Shown piece after piece: positions 49,950-59,138 of a DNA stretch of 64,000 nt. Source of the stretch: Martinezella lusitana (GTDB lineage Bacteria; Pseudomonadota; Alphaproteobacteria; Rhizobiales; Rhizobiaceae). Where the stretch lies: the NCBI RefSeq assembly GCF_900094565.1, contig NZ_FMAF01000003.1:434001-498000 (forward strand), in the 5' to 3' direction. Both the position numbers and the translations under genes were made by a program. Each line of letters opens with the position of its first letter. The stretch's first letter is position 1. Under the pieces are notes generated by a model that did no database searches, had not been told where the DNA came from, and saw nothing but the letters and a program-made list of their open reading frames with translations.

Positions 49950-50663
49950 TCAGAGTTGCACTTTGGCGCCCGCAACCGTCGCCTCGATATGATCGACCAG
50001 CGCATCGGCCAGGCCGAGCCGCCCGGCAAGCAGATCGAGATAGCCGCGCTCGGCCCTGGAATCCGGCTCGATTGCGAGGCGCGAGGCCGTGTAGACCTGC
50101 ACTCGCTGCTCCTCGGTCTGCGCCGAGGCGACGATGGCGTCGAGATCGACGGGGTTGGCAAGCTCGCGCTGGAAGAAGGCTTCCGCCTCGGAGCCGACGC
50201 CGGCCTCCTGCACCTTGCCGAGAATGCGCTGACGCTCCGCGTCATCGATATGGCCATCAGCGCGGGCAGCTGCGATCATTGCCCGGACCAGGGAGAGCGC
50301 AAAATCATTGCTCGCGACTGCAGGTGCAGTGCTGAAGCCGGAGTTCGACGGCGGCGGCAGGAATTGCGGCTCGGCCTGCGGAACCGATTGCGGCGCCGGC
50401 TGCGGCTGATTGCCGTCCCTATAATTCTTGTAGGCCTGATAGCCGAGCCCGGCGATAGCGGCGAGGCCGCCGAGTGCCAGCGCATTGCCGGCGACCTGGC
50501 GCCCGGTTTTCGTGCCGAGCAGCACGCCTGCGATGGCGCTGGTCGCCATCGGGTTATCCCTGGCGAGATTGATTGCCTGGGTTGCCTTGTCTTTCACGCT
50601 TCCTTGCATTCCTGGAACCTGCGACCCCAGGAATTGGTCAAGAAGCTTGCGGGCGTCGATCAT
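49950..50663 (-). CDS. TerB-like / DUF533 protein
   Basis: 237 residues. The N-terminus (MIDARKLLDQFLG) leads into a Gly/Ala-rich hydrophobic hairpin (about 45-75, IAGVLLGTKTGRQVAGNALA), then a Pro/Gln-rich linker (about 85-110), then a helical TerB-like domain (ARADGHIDDAERQRILGKVQ) with acidic residues that in TerB bind divalent metal. The role is unknown; it is probably membrane-associated. GGAGG lies 9 bases before the ATG. Confidence 0.87.
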   Translation of the reverse strand: MIDARKLLDQFLGSQVPGMQGSVKDKATQAINLARDNPMATSAIAGVLLGTKTGRQVAGNALALGGLAAIAGLGYQAYKNYRDGNQPQPAPQSVPQAEPQFLPPPSNSGFSTAPAVASNDFALSLVRAMIAAARADGHIDDAERQRILGKVQEAGVGSEAEAFFQRELANPVDLDAIVASAQTEEQRVQVYTASRLAIEPDSRAERGYLDLLAGRLGLADALVDHIEATVAGAKVQL

Positions 50664-50740
50664 CTGAATGGTCCTCCGTCCTTTTGATGGTGAAAGGGAG
50701 ATAGGAAGCGCAACCGCAAATACAAATCCGCGACAAAGAA

Positions 50741-50770
50741 AAAGGCGCGCATGAAGCCATGCACGCCTTT
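50741..50770 (-). terminator. Terminator after the KDPG aldolase gene
   Basis: On the minus strand the arms AAAGGCGTGCATG and CATGCGCGCCTTT (one mismatch) close a 4-base loop and end in a T-run (TTTTTCTTT). Confidence 0.85.
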
Positions 50771-50793
50771 GAAATCGATGGGAGAGAAATCGT

Positions 50794-51432
50794 TCAGCCC
50801 TTGAGGGCTGCGGCCTCGGCTGCGAGCTTGGTGATCCCGGCCCAATCGCCGGCCATAACCAGCTCTTTCGGCGCGACCCACGAGCCGCCGACGCAGATGA
50901 CGTTCGGCAGCGACAGATAATCATGCGCGTTCTTCAGCGAGACGCCGCCGGTCGGGCAGAAGAGCGTGCCTGATAGCGGCGAGGACAGAGCCTTGAGATA
51001 GGCGGCACCGCCGGCCTGTTCGGCCGGGAAGAACTTCAGCACTGTGTAGCCCTCCTCGCGCAGGGCCATGACCTCGCTTGCCGTGGCAGCGCCCGGCAGC
51101 AGCGGCACATGCGAGGCGCGGGCGGCATCGAGAAGCTCCTGCGTCGTGCCGGGGCTGACGATGAACTTGGAACCGGCTTCGACGGCCGCGTCCCACTGGG
51201 CGACGTTCAGGATCGTGCCGGCACCGACTTCGGCGCCCTCCACCTCTTCGGCGACGGCGCGGATGGCGTCGAGCGCGCCGGCGGTCCGCAGCGTGATCTC
51301 GATTGCCTTCAGGCCGCCGGCAACCAGCGCCCGGGCAAGCGGAACGGCCGATTTCGCATCATCGACGATCAGCACGGGAACGACCGGCTGCAATTTCAGA
51401 ACGGAAAGAAGCTTCTTGGTTTTCTCGCCCAT
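50794..51432 (-). CDS. eda: KDPG / 4-hydroxy-2-oxoglutarate aldolase
   Basis: Splits 2-keto-3-deoxy-6-phosphogluconate to pyruvate and glyceraldehyde-3-phosphate, the last step of the Entner-Doudoroff pathway that rhizobia use for sugars. 212 residues, class I aldolase barrel. The Schiff-base lysine lies in TVLKFFPAEQAGG; AIEITLRTAGALDAI, VGAGTILN and PTGGVSLKNA are conserved. GGGAG lies about 11 bases before the ATG. Confidence 0.95.
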   Translation of the reverse strand: MGEKTKKLLSVLKLQPVVPVLIVDDAKSAVPLARALVAGGLKAIEITLRTAGALDAIRAVAEEVEGAEVGAGTILNVAQWDAAVEAGSKFIVSPGTTQELLDAARASHVPLLPGAATASEVMALREEGYTVLKFFPAEQAGGAAYLKALSSPLSGTLFCPTGGVSLKNAHDYLSLPNVICVGGSWVAPKELVMAGDWAGITKLAAEAAALKG

Positions 51433-51591
51433 GGTCGGTGCGCTCCCTTAAAACGATTGAAATCCGGCCTTCGAATAGCCTTCCCGAAGGTGCTTGTCGA
51501 GACAAAAGCTCGCGTTAGATACGACGGGTAGGAAATCGCCAGAACTTGCTATAGTCTACTCTGATCTGTGCCGGTGGAGCATGTCAAACGC

Positions 51592-52077
51592 ATGGCAAAA
51601 GAGATCGAGCGGAAGTTTCTGGTGCGCGGCGATCACTGGCGTGATTTCGTCTCCGAGAAGCTTATCCTGAGACAAGGCTATATCGCCTCCATGGACGATC
51701 GTTCAGTGCGCATAAGGCTGACGAACGACAAAACGGCGACCCTGACGATCAAGATCGGCAGGTCGTTGACGCGTGACGAATTCGAGTATGAAATCCCTAT
51801 CCCCGACGCGGAGGAATTGCTGGGAACGGCAATCGGCCTTGTCATCGAGAAGACCCGCCACAAGGTGCCTTTCAAGGGATTTGTCTGGGAAGTGGATGTC
51901 TTCCGCGGCGCCCATCGCGGCCTTGTGATCGCTGAGGTCGAGATGGAGGACGAAAGCGATGCTCCGGAACTGCCGGACTGGATCGGCCGCGAGGTGACCG
52001 GCGAATACCGCTATTCCAACCAGGCCCTCGCGACGCAGTTCGAACAGGAATACGATGAGCTATCGCATACGGCCTGA
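51592..52077 (+). CDS. CYTH domain protein (triphosphate tunnel metalloenzyme)
   Basis: 161 residues, one CYTH domain. Starts MAKEIERKFLV, the ExExK motif that defines the family, with conserved Lys/Arg/Glu strands (VRIRLTNDKTATLTIK, EFEYEIP, VIEKTRHKV). Members hydrolyse inorganic triphosphate or polyphosphate-like substrates in a tunnel. An in-frame GTG at 51568 is an alternative start. Its end overlaps the CHAD gene by 23 bases. Confidence 0.92.
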   Translation: MAKEIERKFLVRGDHWRDFVSEKLILRQGYIASMDDRSVRIRLTNDKTATLTIKIGRSLTRDEFEYEIPIPDAEELLGTAIGLVIEKTRHKVPFKGFVWEVDVFRGAHRGLVIAEVEMEDESDAPELPDWIGREVTGEYRYSNQALATQFEQEYDELSHTA

Positions 52078-52966
52078 CCGGCCCCTTGATGACGAGGTGC
52101 AAAGGGTCGCCGCGCATCAACTCGGCAAGGCGATGGCCGTCCTGACGGACCGACCGCAAGGCCTGCACGAAGCAGTGCATGCCGCCCGCAAGAACATCAA
52201 GCGCGTGCGCGGCCTTTATCGGTTGATCGCCCCGCGCGCGCGCGAATTTCAGCAGCAGGAGAATGACAGGCTTCGGGACATGGCCCGTACGCTCTCAGGC
52301 GTGCGTGACGCCACGGCGCTGATCGAGGTCAGCCACTATCTGCAGGCGACTGCGACGTCCGAGGACGAGCTTCACGCACTCGCTCGCGTCACCGAGGTCC
52401 TGACAACCCGGCGTGACCGCTTGTCAGAGGCAGAGACCGACCTTGAGGACAAGGCACAGGCGGCAATCGCCACCTGTGGCGAAGCGATCCAGGCGCTGAA
52501 AGGTGCCTCCTTCGAGAGCGGCCGGCGCGACACCGCCCGCCTTTTCCAGAAAAGCTGGCGCAGGAACGGCGACAAGGCCATGCAGGCACTCTCCGAATGC
52601 CAGGGCGAAGCTGCCCATGCGGAGAGCTTTCACGACCTGCGCAAACGCAGCCAGGACTGCTGGATGCACCATATGCTGCTGCGGGATGTCTGGCCGGCGG
52701 CCATGCATGCCAAGCAACTCGAGGCCAAGGCATTGGTCGACGTACTCGGCCGCTATCTCGACCTGTCGATACTATCCGGCGTCGCGGACCGCGAGCCGCA
52801 TCTTTTCAATGGAAGCGACGACCGCGCACGTTTGCTGGAAGCGATCATCTCCCGTCAGCAGACTGCTCGCGAGGAAGCGCTGAACAGGGGCCGCTGGGTC
52901 TTTGCCGACAAGCCGGAGCGCGAGGCGCGAACGATCAAGCGACTTTGGCTAGAGATGGCGGAATGA
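52055..52966 (+). CDS. CHAD domain protein
   Basis: 303 residues, mostly alpha-helical. HEAVHAARKNIKRVRGLYRL shows the conserved histidines and basic residues of CHAD domains, repeated near AESFHDLRKRSQDCWMHHML. CHAD domains bind polyphosphate. The 23-base overlap with the CYTH gene suggests coupled synthesis and a joint role in polyphosphate or triphosphate metabolism. Confidence 0.92.
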   Translation: MSYRIRPDRPLDDEVQRVAAHQLGKAMAVLTDRPQGLHEAVHAARKNIKRVRGLYRLIAPRAREFQQQENDRLRDMARTLSGVRDATALIEVSHYLQATATSEDELHALARVTEVLTTRRDRLSEAETDLEDKAQAAIATCGEAIQALKGASFESGRRDTARLFQKSWRRNGDKAMQALSECQGEAAHAESFHDLRKRSQDCWMHHMLLRDVWPAAMHAKQLEAKALVDVLGRYLDLSILSGVADREPHLFNGSDDRARLLEAIISRQQTAREEALNRGRWVFADKPEREARTIKRLWLEMAE

Positions 52967-53054
52967 AGCATTTGCTACGACATTATGCCGATCACGCAGG
53001 GCTTCCGTGTAAATCCTGATTGCCTGCTGACGCACAAAATTGTATTTCCCCCGC

Positions 53055-53999
53055 ATGACAGACATCCTTTCCAGCCCACGGCATGAGGCGACCGGCGCAT
53101 TCCTCGTTGCGGCGCTCTACCATTTCGTTTCCTTTCCGCGCTTCGAAAGCCTGCAGGAGCCGCTGCTTGCGCTCTGCGAGGCAAACCGCGTCAAGGGCAC
53201 GCTGCTGCTCGCGCACGAGGGGATCAACGGCACCATCGCCGGCACGGATGCCGCCATTGGCACCGTGCTCGGCTTCCTGCGGGCGCAGCCGGAATTTTCC
53301 GGCCTGGAGCACAAGGAAAGCCGTGCGTCGAAAATGCCTTTCGTGCGCATGAAGGTGAAGCTCAAGAAGGAGATCGTCACCATGGGCGTCGAAGATATCG
53401 ACCCCACCAGGGTCGTCGGCACCTATATCGCGCCGAAGGACTGGAACGCGCTGATCTCCGATCCCGATACCATCGTCATCGATACCCGCAACGATTACGA
53501 GACGGCCATCGGCGTCTTCAAGGGCGCGGTCGACCCGAAGACGAAGACCTTCCGCGAATTCCCCGAATGGGTGCGCCAGAATACCGGCCTGCACAACAAG
53601 CCGAAGATCGCCATGTACTGCACCGGCGGCATCCGCTGCGAAAAGGCGACCGCCTTCATGAAACAGCAGGGCTTCGACGAGGTGTTCCATCTCAAGGGCG
53701 GCATCCTGAAGTATCTGGAGGAAGTGTCGCCGGAAGAGAGCCTGTGGGAAGGCGCGTGCTTCGTCTTCGACGAACGCGTCTCCGTCGAGCATGGCCTGAA
53801 AGAGGGCAATCACAAGCTCTGTCACGCCTGCCGCCAGCCGATCACCGCGGAAGAAGTGACATCGCCCTTCTACGAAGCGGGCGTCTCCTGCAGCCATTGC
53901 TATCATCAGCGTAGCGAGGAAGATCGCGAGCGCTATCGCGAAAGGCAGCGGCAGATCGCGCTCGCCCGCAAGCGCGGGCAGGAGCATATCGGCGGCTGA
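53055..53999 (+). CDS. trhO: tRNA uridine(34) hydroxylase TrhO (rhodanese fold)
   Basis: 314 residues. An N-terminal domain (about 15-110, [15 protein letters not shown]) is followed by a rhodanese domain with the active cysteine in [15 protein letters not shown] and by a C-terminal Cys-rich segment ([17 protein letters not shown]) likely binding zinc. TrhO (YceA) hydroxylates U34 of some tRNAs with O2. I use the ATG at 53055; a TTG at 53040 would add five residues. Confidence 0.93.
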   Translation: MTDILSSPRHEATGAFLVAALYHFVSFPRFESLQEPLLALCEANRVKGTLLLAHEGINGTIAGTDAAIGTVLGFLRAQPEFSGLEHKESRASKMPFVRMKVKLKKEIVTMGVEDIDPTRVVGTYIAPKDWNALISDPDTIVIDTRNDYETAIGVFKGAVDPKTKTFREFPEWVRQNTGLHNKPKIAMYCTGGIRCEKATAFMKQQGFDEVFHLKGGILKYLEEVSPEESLWEGACFVFDERVSVEHGLKEGNHKLCHACRQPITAEEVTSPFYEAGVSCSHCYHQRSEEDRERYRERQRQIALARKRGQEHIGG

Positions 54000-54004
54000 C
54001 GATC

Positions 54005-56218
54005 TCAGGCGGCGGCGACACACTCTTCATCGAGGGCAGTCGCCATCTGCGCGGCAAGGCGCTTGCTGATTTCGGCCTCCGGCATAGGCTTTCCGTAGAA
54101 ATAGCCCTGCAACTCGTCGCAGCCGAAGCCCTGCAGCGCCCATCCCTGCTCTTCCGTCTCGATGCCTTCGGCGGTGACGGGAATGTCGAGCGAGCGGGCC
54201 AGCGCCACCGTCGCCTGCAACATCTCGCGGGCGCTGCTGTCCTCCAGTATATTCATCGTCATCGAGCGATCGATCTTGATGCGATCGAAACCGAATTGGC
54301 GCAGATAGCCGATGGAGGAAAAACCAGATCCGAAGTCGTCGAGGGCCACCTTGACGCCAAGCGCCTTCAGCCGCTCGATCGACCGGCGGGTGCGCTCCGG
54401 ATTTTGAATGATGTAGCCCTCGGTGATCTCCAGCGTAACGCGATCGGCTTCGATGGCCGCGCTGTTCAGAACGTTGCGAACATAGTCGGCGAATGCGGGA
54501 TTGCGGAATTGCCCCGGCGAGACGTTGACGGCGATCCGCAGGTCCGGCCAGCGCCGTGCCGCCTCGCAAGCCTTGCGCAGGACCAGCAGCCCCAGCGCCT
54601 CGATCAAGCCGCTGGTTTCGGCAACGGGAACGAAGTCATCGGGCGGAACCGGCCCATGACCGGGCCGGTTCCATCGCACGAGCGCCTCGACACCGATCAT
54701 GTCGCAGCTCGACGCATCCACCAGCGGCTGATAGGCGACGGTCAGCTCCTCCATTTCGATCGCGCGGCGCAGATCGAGCTCCAGGGCGTTGCGTTCCTCG
54801 CGATGGGCGTCCATGGCCGTCTCATAGCAGGTCATGCGGGCGCGGCCGGCTTCCTTGGCCTTGTACATGGCAAGGTCGGCGCGACGCACCAGCTCCTCGC
54901 GGTCGATCCGACCTTCCGGTGAGCTGGCGATACCGATGCTGGCACCGACCACCACCACCCGCCGGCCGATTTCCAAAGGCTCCGAAAGAAAATCCAGTAC
55001 CTGTTCCGCCAGCCGCAGCGCCGGCGCATCGTTGAGCTCCCGGGTCGGAAAGGCAATGGCGAATTCATCGCCGCCGAGCCGCGCCAGTGCCGCATGGGGC
55101 GGAACGAGCACGCCCAGGCCTGCAGCCACAGCGCGAATGAGCTGATCGCCGGTGCCATGCCCATAGGAATCGTTGATTTCCTTGAAGCCGTCGAGATCGA
55201 GATAGAGAAGCAGAACATTGCCGCCGTCGCCGCGCGCCTGCTCGACCAGGCGGTCCACATCGAGGCGCAGCCCTTCGCGATTGAGAAGGCCGCTCAAGCG
55301 ATCCCGAAGAGAGCCCTGTCGCGCCTGGACCTCCTCCGCGCGCAACCGGCGCCCCGCCAGCGATCCCAGAATGAGCAGCACGACGAAGAACAGCCCGACC
55401 AGACCGAGCGCGCCGAGCACCAGCGGACGGACCTGTTGATAACTGAGGTCACCCGGTTGGCGCGAATTCCAGATCAGCCGTCCCAGCGACATGCCGAGCG
55501 GATCGACTATGGAAACGGCATAGCGCACGACGGTATCCGGCGGCACCAGCTTGAGACCGCTGATGACATAGGTATTGGACAGCATCGTGATCCTGGCGGC
55601 ATCGAGATAACGCACGAGGATCAGGTAGCGCCGCTGGCCTTCGGGCACGGGAATACGGCCGGATCTTTCCCGGATCGTCGCGGCCGCGGCAGCGGCAATG
55701 CCGTTGCTGGTCATGATATAGCCGCCCGCTTCGGGCACTCCGGTCACACGCGTCATCCGGGCCTGGTCGACCAGAGCCCAAACGGCGGTGCCGAGAATGC
55801 CCTCGATTCCCTCCGTCACCAACTCCCCATCGTGATAGGCGACGATCGGCTTGTTGTTGTCATCGACGATGACGGCGATATCGAACAGGGCGCCATTGGA
55901 GGATATGTCGCCGTAATTGCCGGCGATCCAGCCTTGCTCGTCCTTCCCGTAGATACTTCTCGCGGCATCATTGCGAGCGGAGTGATCGTGCAGCGTCGCC
56001 TCGAGCTGTCCTTGAAAGGTCTTGAGCGCGCCGACCGTCGTTTCCCAGGAGCGTTCGTCGTCCAGCTTATTGGAGTAATCGGCGACGCGACCGATCGCGG
56101 TAAGCACCATCAGGGTCACTACGGCAACGACTACTGCGAAAGAAATCAAAACGGCCGTCACGATGGAATGACGACCGATGTGCGTACCTCGCCTTAATGA
56201 CTGTAAAATTGCGCCCAA
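54005..56218 (-). CDS. Membrane GGDEF-EAL protein with periplasmic sensor domain
   Basis: 737 residues. Two membrane helices (about 20-43 and 270-292) enclose a periplasmic CHASE4-like sensor region. A GGDEF domain (about 305-460) with intact RLGGDEFAIAF and an EAL domain (about 470-720) with VEALVRW, TLEITEG and DDFGSGFSSIGYL follow. Both catalytic motifs look complete, so the protein may make or degrade c-di-GMP depending on signal. It is monocistronic. Confidence 0.92.
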   Translation of the reverse strand: MGAILQSLRRGTHIGRHSIVTAVLISFAVVVAVVTLMVLTAIGRVADYSNKLDDERSWETTVGALKTFQGQLEATLHDHSARNDAARSIYGKDEQGWIAGNYGDISSNGALFDIAVIVDDNNKPIVAYHDGELVTEGIEGILGTAVWALVDQARMTRVTGVPEAGGYIMTSNGIAAAAAATIRERSGRIPVPEGQRRYLILVRYLDAARITMLSNTYVISGLKLVPPDTVVRYAVSIVDPLGMSLGRLIWNSRQPGDLSYQQVRPLVLGALGLVGLFFVVLLILGSLAGRRLRAEEVQARQGSLRDRLSGLLNREGLRLDVDRLVEQARGDGGNVLLLYLDLDGFKEINDSYGHGTGDQLIRAVAAGLGVLVPPHAALARLGGDEFAIAFPTRELNDAPALRLAEQVLDFLSEPLEIGRRVVVVGASIGIASSPEGRIDREELVRRADLAMYKAKEAGRARMTCYETAMDAHREERNALELDLRRAIEMEELTVAYQPLVDASSCDMIGVEALVRWNRPGHGPVPPDDFVPVAETSGLIEALGLLVLRKACEAARRWPDLRIAVNVSPGQFRNPAFADYVRNVLNSAAIEADRVTLEITEGYIIQNPERTRRSIERLKALGVKVALDDFGSGFSSIGYLRQFGFDRIKIDRSMTMNILEDSSAREMLQATVALARSLDIPVTAEGIETEEQGWALQGFGCDELQGYFYGKPMPEAEISKRLAAQMATALDEECVAAA

Positions 56219-56328
56219 CGCCTTTTCTCCTTGGCATGGAAGTCTGCCGTCAGGTCTTCAACAAACGGTTAAGGCGAGTTCGAGATCCCTACAGGACGGA
56301 GTTATATGTCTGTCGCTGGCGATAGAAT

Positions 56329-56877
56329 TCACGCCTCTGTGCAAATCGCCTCCGCGAACCGGCTGAGACTGGTCTGCAACAGGCCGCTTTCGCGCGCCTG
56401 CGACAGAATTGCCGCCTGCGCCTCATCGCCCTTGCCAGCGATCGGTAAACGCAAAAAGGCATCCGACACGATGCGTAGCGACATGGTCTGCAGCACGTCG
56501 GCAAGTTGTTCCAGCACAAGGTCGCCGCGATGAGAGGCATGCGCGAACATCAGCGGCTTGAACGGCACCTCGTCGCGCGACACCAGCCAGTCCAGCGCAT
56601 TCTTGAATCCGCCGGGAATGCCATGGGCATATTCGGGGCTGGAGACGATCAAGCCATCGGCTTCGCCGATCTTCCCGGCGAATTTTGCGACGACAGGCGG
56701 CGTCCTCTCGCCCTCGTCATCCGGACTGAAGATCGGCAGGCCGGCGATCAGATCGCAGATTTCGATGGTGATGCCCTCTGGGCATGCGAGCCGCAGGGCT
56801 TCCAGCAGCCGACGGCTGGCCGAAGCCTGCCGCTGGCTGCCGCAGAGTGCATAAAGGAAAAGCGGGCGCGAGCTCAT
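56329..56877 (-). CDS. NADPH-dependent FMN reductase family protein
   Basis: 182 residues, flavodoxin-like fold. The N-terminal phosphate loop GSQRQASASRRLLEAL and the SPEYAHGIPGGFKNALDWL segment bind FMN. Members reduce FMN, quinones, azo dyes or chromate with NADPH. Its physiological substrate cannot be told. The gene stands alone. Confidence 0.88.
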   Translation of the reverse strand: MSSRPLFLYALCGSQRQASASRRLLEALRLACPEGITIEICDLIAGLPIFSPDDEGERTPPVVAKFAGKIGEADGLIVSSPEYAHGIPGGFKNALDWLVSRDEVPFKPLMFAHASHRGDLVLEQLADVLQTMSLRIVSDAFLRLPIAGKGDEAQAAILSQARESGLLQTSLSRFAEAICTEA

Positions 56878-56914
56878 GCGCTAGACCTAACAGGCTCCAC
56901 CGATTCGGACGATA

Positions 56915-57040
56915 GCTACCCTCTCTTTGAGGGGGAGGGTCGGACCAGTGGTCAGGGGTGGGGCGACCATTGCGGACACCGGAGGTCACCCCCACCCGCG
57001 CGTTCCGTGCGACCTCCCCCCAAGGGGAGGCAGAACCGCA
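56915..57040. repeat. Palindromic intergenic mosaic repeat
   Basis: Between two minus-strand genes the boxes CCCTCTCTTTGAGGGGGAGGG, CAGGGGTGGGGCGACC with GGTCACCCCCACCC, and GACCTCCCCCCAAGGGGAGG form nested palindromes. This is the general style of rhizobial intergenic mosaic repeats, although the boxes differ from the RIME at 9858-10020. Confidence 0.55.
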
Positions 57041-58414
57041 TCAATCCGCCTTGTGGTTGCCCTTCGGGAATTGGGCGGCGAGCTCCCGGTACCATTTGCC
57101 GCTTTTCTTCACCGTGCGCACTTGCGTCTCGTAATCGACATGCACGAGGCCGAAGCGCATGCGATAACCCTCAGCCCATTCGAAATTGTCCATCAGGCTC
57201 CAGGCGAAATAGCCGCGCATCGGATAGCCGTCCTTGATGAGATCGGCGACGATGCCGAGATGCTCGATGTAGTAATCGAGACGCGGCTGATCATCGATCT
57301 CGCCTTTGACGATCCCCATGTTGTAGCAGGCGCCGTTCTCGGTGATGTAGCACTCCGGCAGCTCGTAGCGCTTGTTGAGATCCTCGACGACGTGCTTCAG
57401 GCCCGGCGCGTAGATTTCCCAGCCGATATCGGTCTTCACGTCGCTGACCGGCGGCGCTTCCTTCGTCCATGGGAAATCGCCGCTCTTGGAAGCGTCGTCG
57501 AAGACGCGCATCGGCATGTAGTAGTTCAGGCCCCACCAATCGAGCTTCTGGTTGATGGTCTTGAGGTCGCCATCCTCGATGACAGGCATACGGTCGCCGA
57601 GCGCCCCGACGAAATCCTTCGGATACTCGCCCTTGAAGATCGGATCGAAGAAGGCGCCGTTGTGGAACTGATGGGCGCGCTCGACCGCAGCCAGATCTTC
57701 GGGACGGTCAGAACCCGGCAGGATGGAGGCTGCGTTGAGCACGATACCAACAGGCACCTTCGGCGCCACGGAACGGATCGCCTCGACGCCGAGACCGTGG
57801 GCCAGGTTCATATAGTGCATGGCGTAGAGTGCCGCCTGCATGTTGCGCTCGCCCGGCGCATGGACGCCGTAGAGGTGGCTCAGCCAGACGATGCACCACG
57901 GCTCATTGAAGGTGGCGACGGAATCCAGACGGTCGCCGAGGCGTGCCATGACGGTCTTGGCGTAGCGCTGGAAGGCATGCGCAGTCGACCGCGCCGTCCA
58001 GCCGCCGTCGCCGGCAAGCGTCAGCGGCAGATCCCAATGATAGAGCGTCGCGAAGGTCTTGATACCGCGGGCCTTGCAGCCGTCGACGAGACGATCGTAG
58101 AAATCGAGGCCTGCCTCGTTCACCGGGCCGGTGCCGTCGGGGATGATGCGCGGCCAGGCGATCGAGAAGCGATAGGCTTCGACGCCCATCTCCTTGATCA
58201 GATCGAGATCCTCCTCCAGCCGGTTATAGTGATCGCAGGCGACATCGCCATTCTGGCGCTGAAAGACGCGGCCGGGCATGTTGGCGAAGGCGTCCCATAT
58301 CGAGGGCTTGCGGCCATCCGCCTTGGTGGCGCCTTCGATCTGGAAAGCGGCGGTGGCGACGCCGAACGTGAAATCGCCGGGGAAGCGATCGGCAAGAAGC
58401 TTCGGATCGATCAT
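57041..58414 (-). CDS. Beta-glucosidase, GH1
   Basis: 457 residues, complete GH1 barrel. The acid/base is Glu171 in TFNEPW and the nucleophile Glu359 in YITENG; FGVATAAFQIEGA marks the N-terminus and WSLMDNFEWAEGY the aglycone-side loop. No signal peptide, so it acts on glucosides taken up into the cell. The ATG at 58414 (MIDPKLLADRFPG) is chosen over an open extension to 58474. It may serve the sugar transporter locus to the right. Confidence 0.95.
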   Translation of the reverse strand: MIDPKLLADRFPGDFTFGVATAAFQIEGATKADGRKPSIWDAFANMPGRVFQRQNGDVACDHYNRLEEDLDLIKEMGVEAYRFSIAWPRIIPDGTGPVNEAGLDFYDRLVDGCKARGIKTFATLYHWDLPLTLAGDGGWTARSTAHAFQRYAKTVMARLGDRLDSVATFNEPWCIVWLSHLYGVHAPGERNMQAALYAMHYMNLAHGLGVEAIRSVAPKVPVGIVLNAASILPGSDRPEDLAAVERAHQFHNGAFFDPIFKGEYPKDFVGALGDRMPVIEDGDLKTINQKLDWWGLNYYMPMRVFDDASKSGDFPWTKEAPPVSDVKTDIGWEIYAPGLKHVVEDLNKRYELPECYITENGACYNMGIVKGEIDDQPRLDYYIEHLGIVADLIKDGYPMRGYFAWSLMDNFEWAEGYRMRFGLVHVDYETQVRTVKKSGKWYRELAAQFPKGNHKAD

Positions 58415-58673
58415 GATGAAAATCCCGTCTGTTATAGGCTTCGTTGGCTGCGGTTTAGCCAAGCCGCGTGACAAAGTACAGTGCCGATATCAAAGAGCTG
58501 CAACGTTACAGTCTCTGAAAATGCGAGCCGGCTACCGGTTTTTCGGAAGATTGCTCCGACTGGCGCCAGAGCCTTTCGGGTGGTCCGATAACATCAATGT
58601 CAACAGTCGTGACTTGTGTTTTCACCCTGGATCAATTGAGGGTAGCAGTCATTTCCCAAACGGAAGGACCGAA

Positions 58674-59078
58674 ATGCTCCCTGTGCTCCACTCTCTCCAC
58701 CCTTATCTGCTGAGCCTCCTGCGCATCGTCTCGTCGCTCGTGCTGTTCAGCTATGGAACGCAGAAGATCCTGCATTTTCCCGCCGCTCAAAACGTGCCAT
58801 CCGCCTGGTCCTTGCCGTGGATTGCCGGTCTGCTCGAGCTTGTCCTCGGCTTTCTCGTTCTGATCGGCTTCCAGACACGGATCGCTTCCTTCGTGCTGTC
58901 AGGCCTGATGGCTTTCGCTTATTTCCTGCGCCATGCGCCGCAGAGCTTCTATCCCGCGCAAAACGGCGGCGTCTCCGCCATTCTCTTCTGCTTCATCTTC
59001 CTGTTTCTCGTCGGCGCCGGCAGCGGTCCGTTCAGTGTCGACGCGCTGACAAAGCGCAAGCAGGAACTCGCCGCCTGA
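58674..59078 (+). CDS. DoxX-family membrane protein
   Basis: 134 residues with four hydrophobic segments. LLRIVSSLVLFSYGTQKILHF and WIAGLLELVLGFLVLIGFQT are typical of DoxX. Family members are associated with redox or thiol stress; the exact role is unclear. GGAAGGA lies 7 bases before the ATG. The longer open frame (from 58278) reads antisense through the start of the GH1 gene and is ignored. The gap to the divergent GH1 gene is about 260 bases. Confidence 0.88.
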   Translation: MLPVLHSLHPYLLSLLRIVSSLVLFSYGTQKILHFPAAQNVPSAWSLPWIAGLLELVLGFLVLIGFQTRIASFVLSGLMAFAYFLRHAPQSFYPAQNGGVSAILFCFIFLFLVGAGSGPFSVDALTKRKQELAA

Positions 59079-59096
59079 ACTGCGATTTCTCCATGA

Positions 59097-59124
59097 GTTC
59101 GAGGCGGCCTACGCCGCCTCGAAC
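59097..59124. other. Strong hairpin between convergent genes
   Basis: Perfect 12-base arms GTTCGAGGCGGC and GCCGCCTCGAAC around 4 bases lie between the doxX stop and the Gfo/Idh stop. No T-run follows on either strand, so it may protect transcript ends rather than act as a classical terminator. Confidence 0.5.
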
Positions 59125-59138
59125 AAGAAGCTCGAACC

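Noticed and set aside
56927..58471. 514-codon plus-strand frame opposite the GH1 gene
   Set aside because: Antisense shadow; the GH1 catalytic residues on the other strand are decisive.
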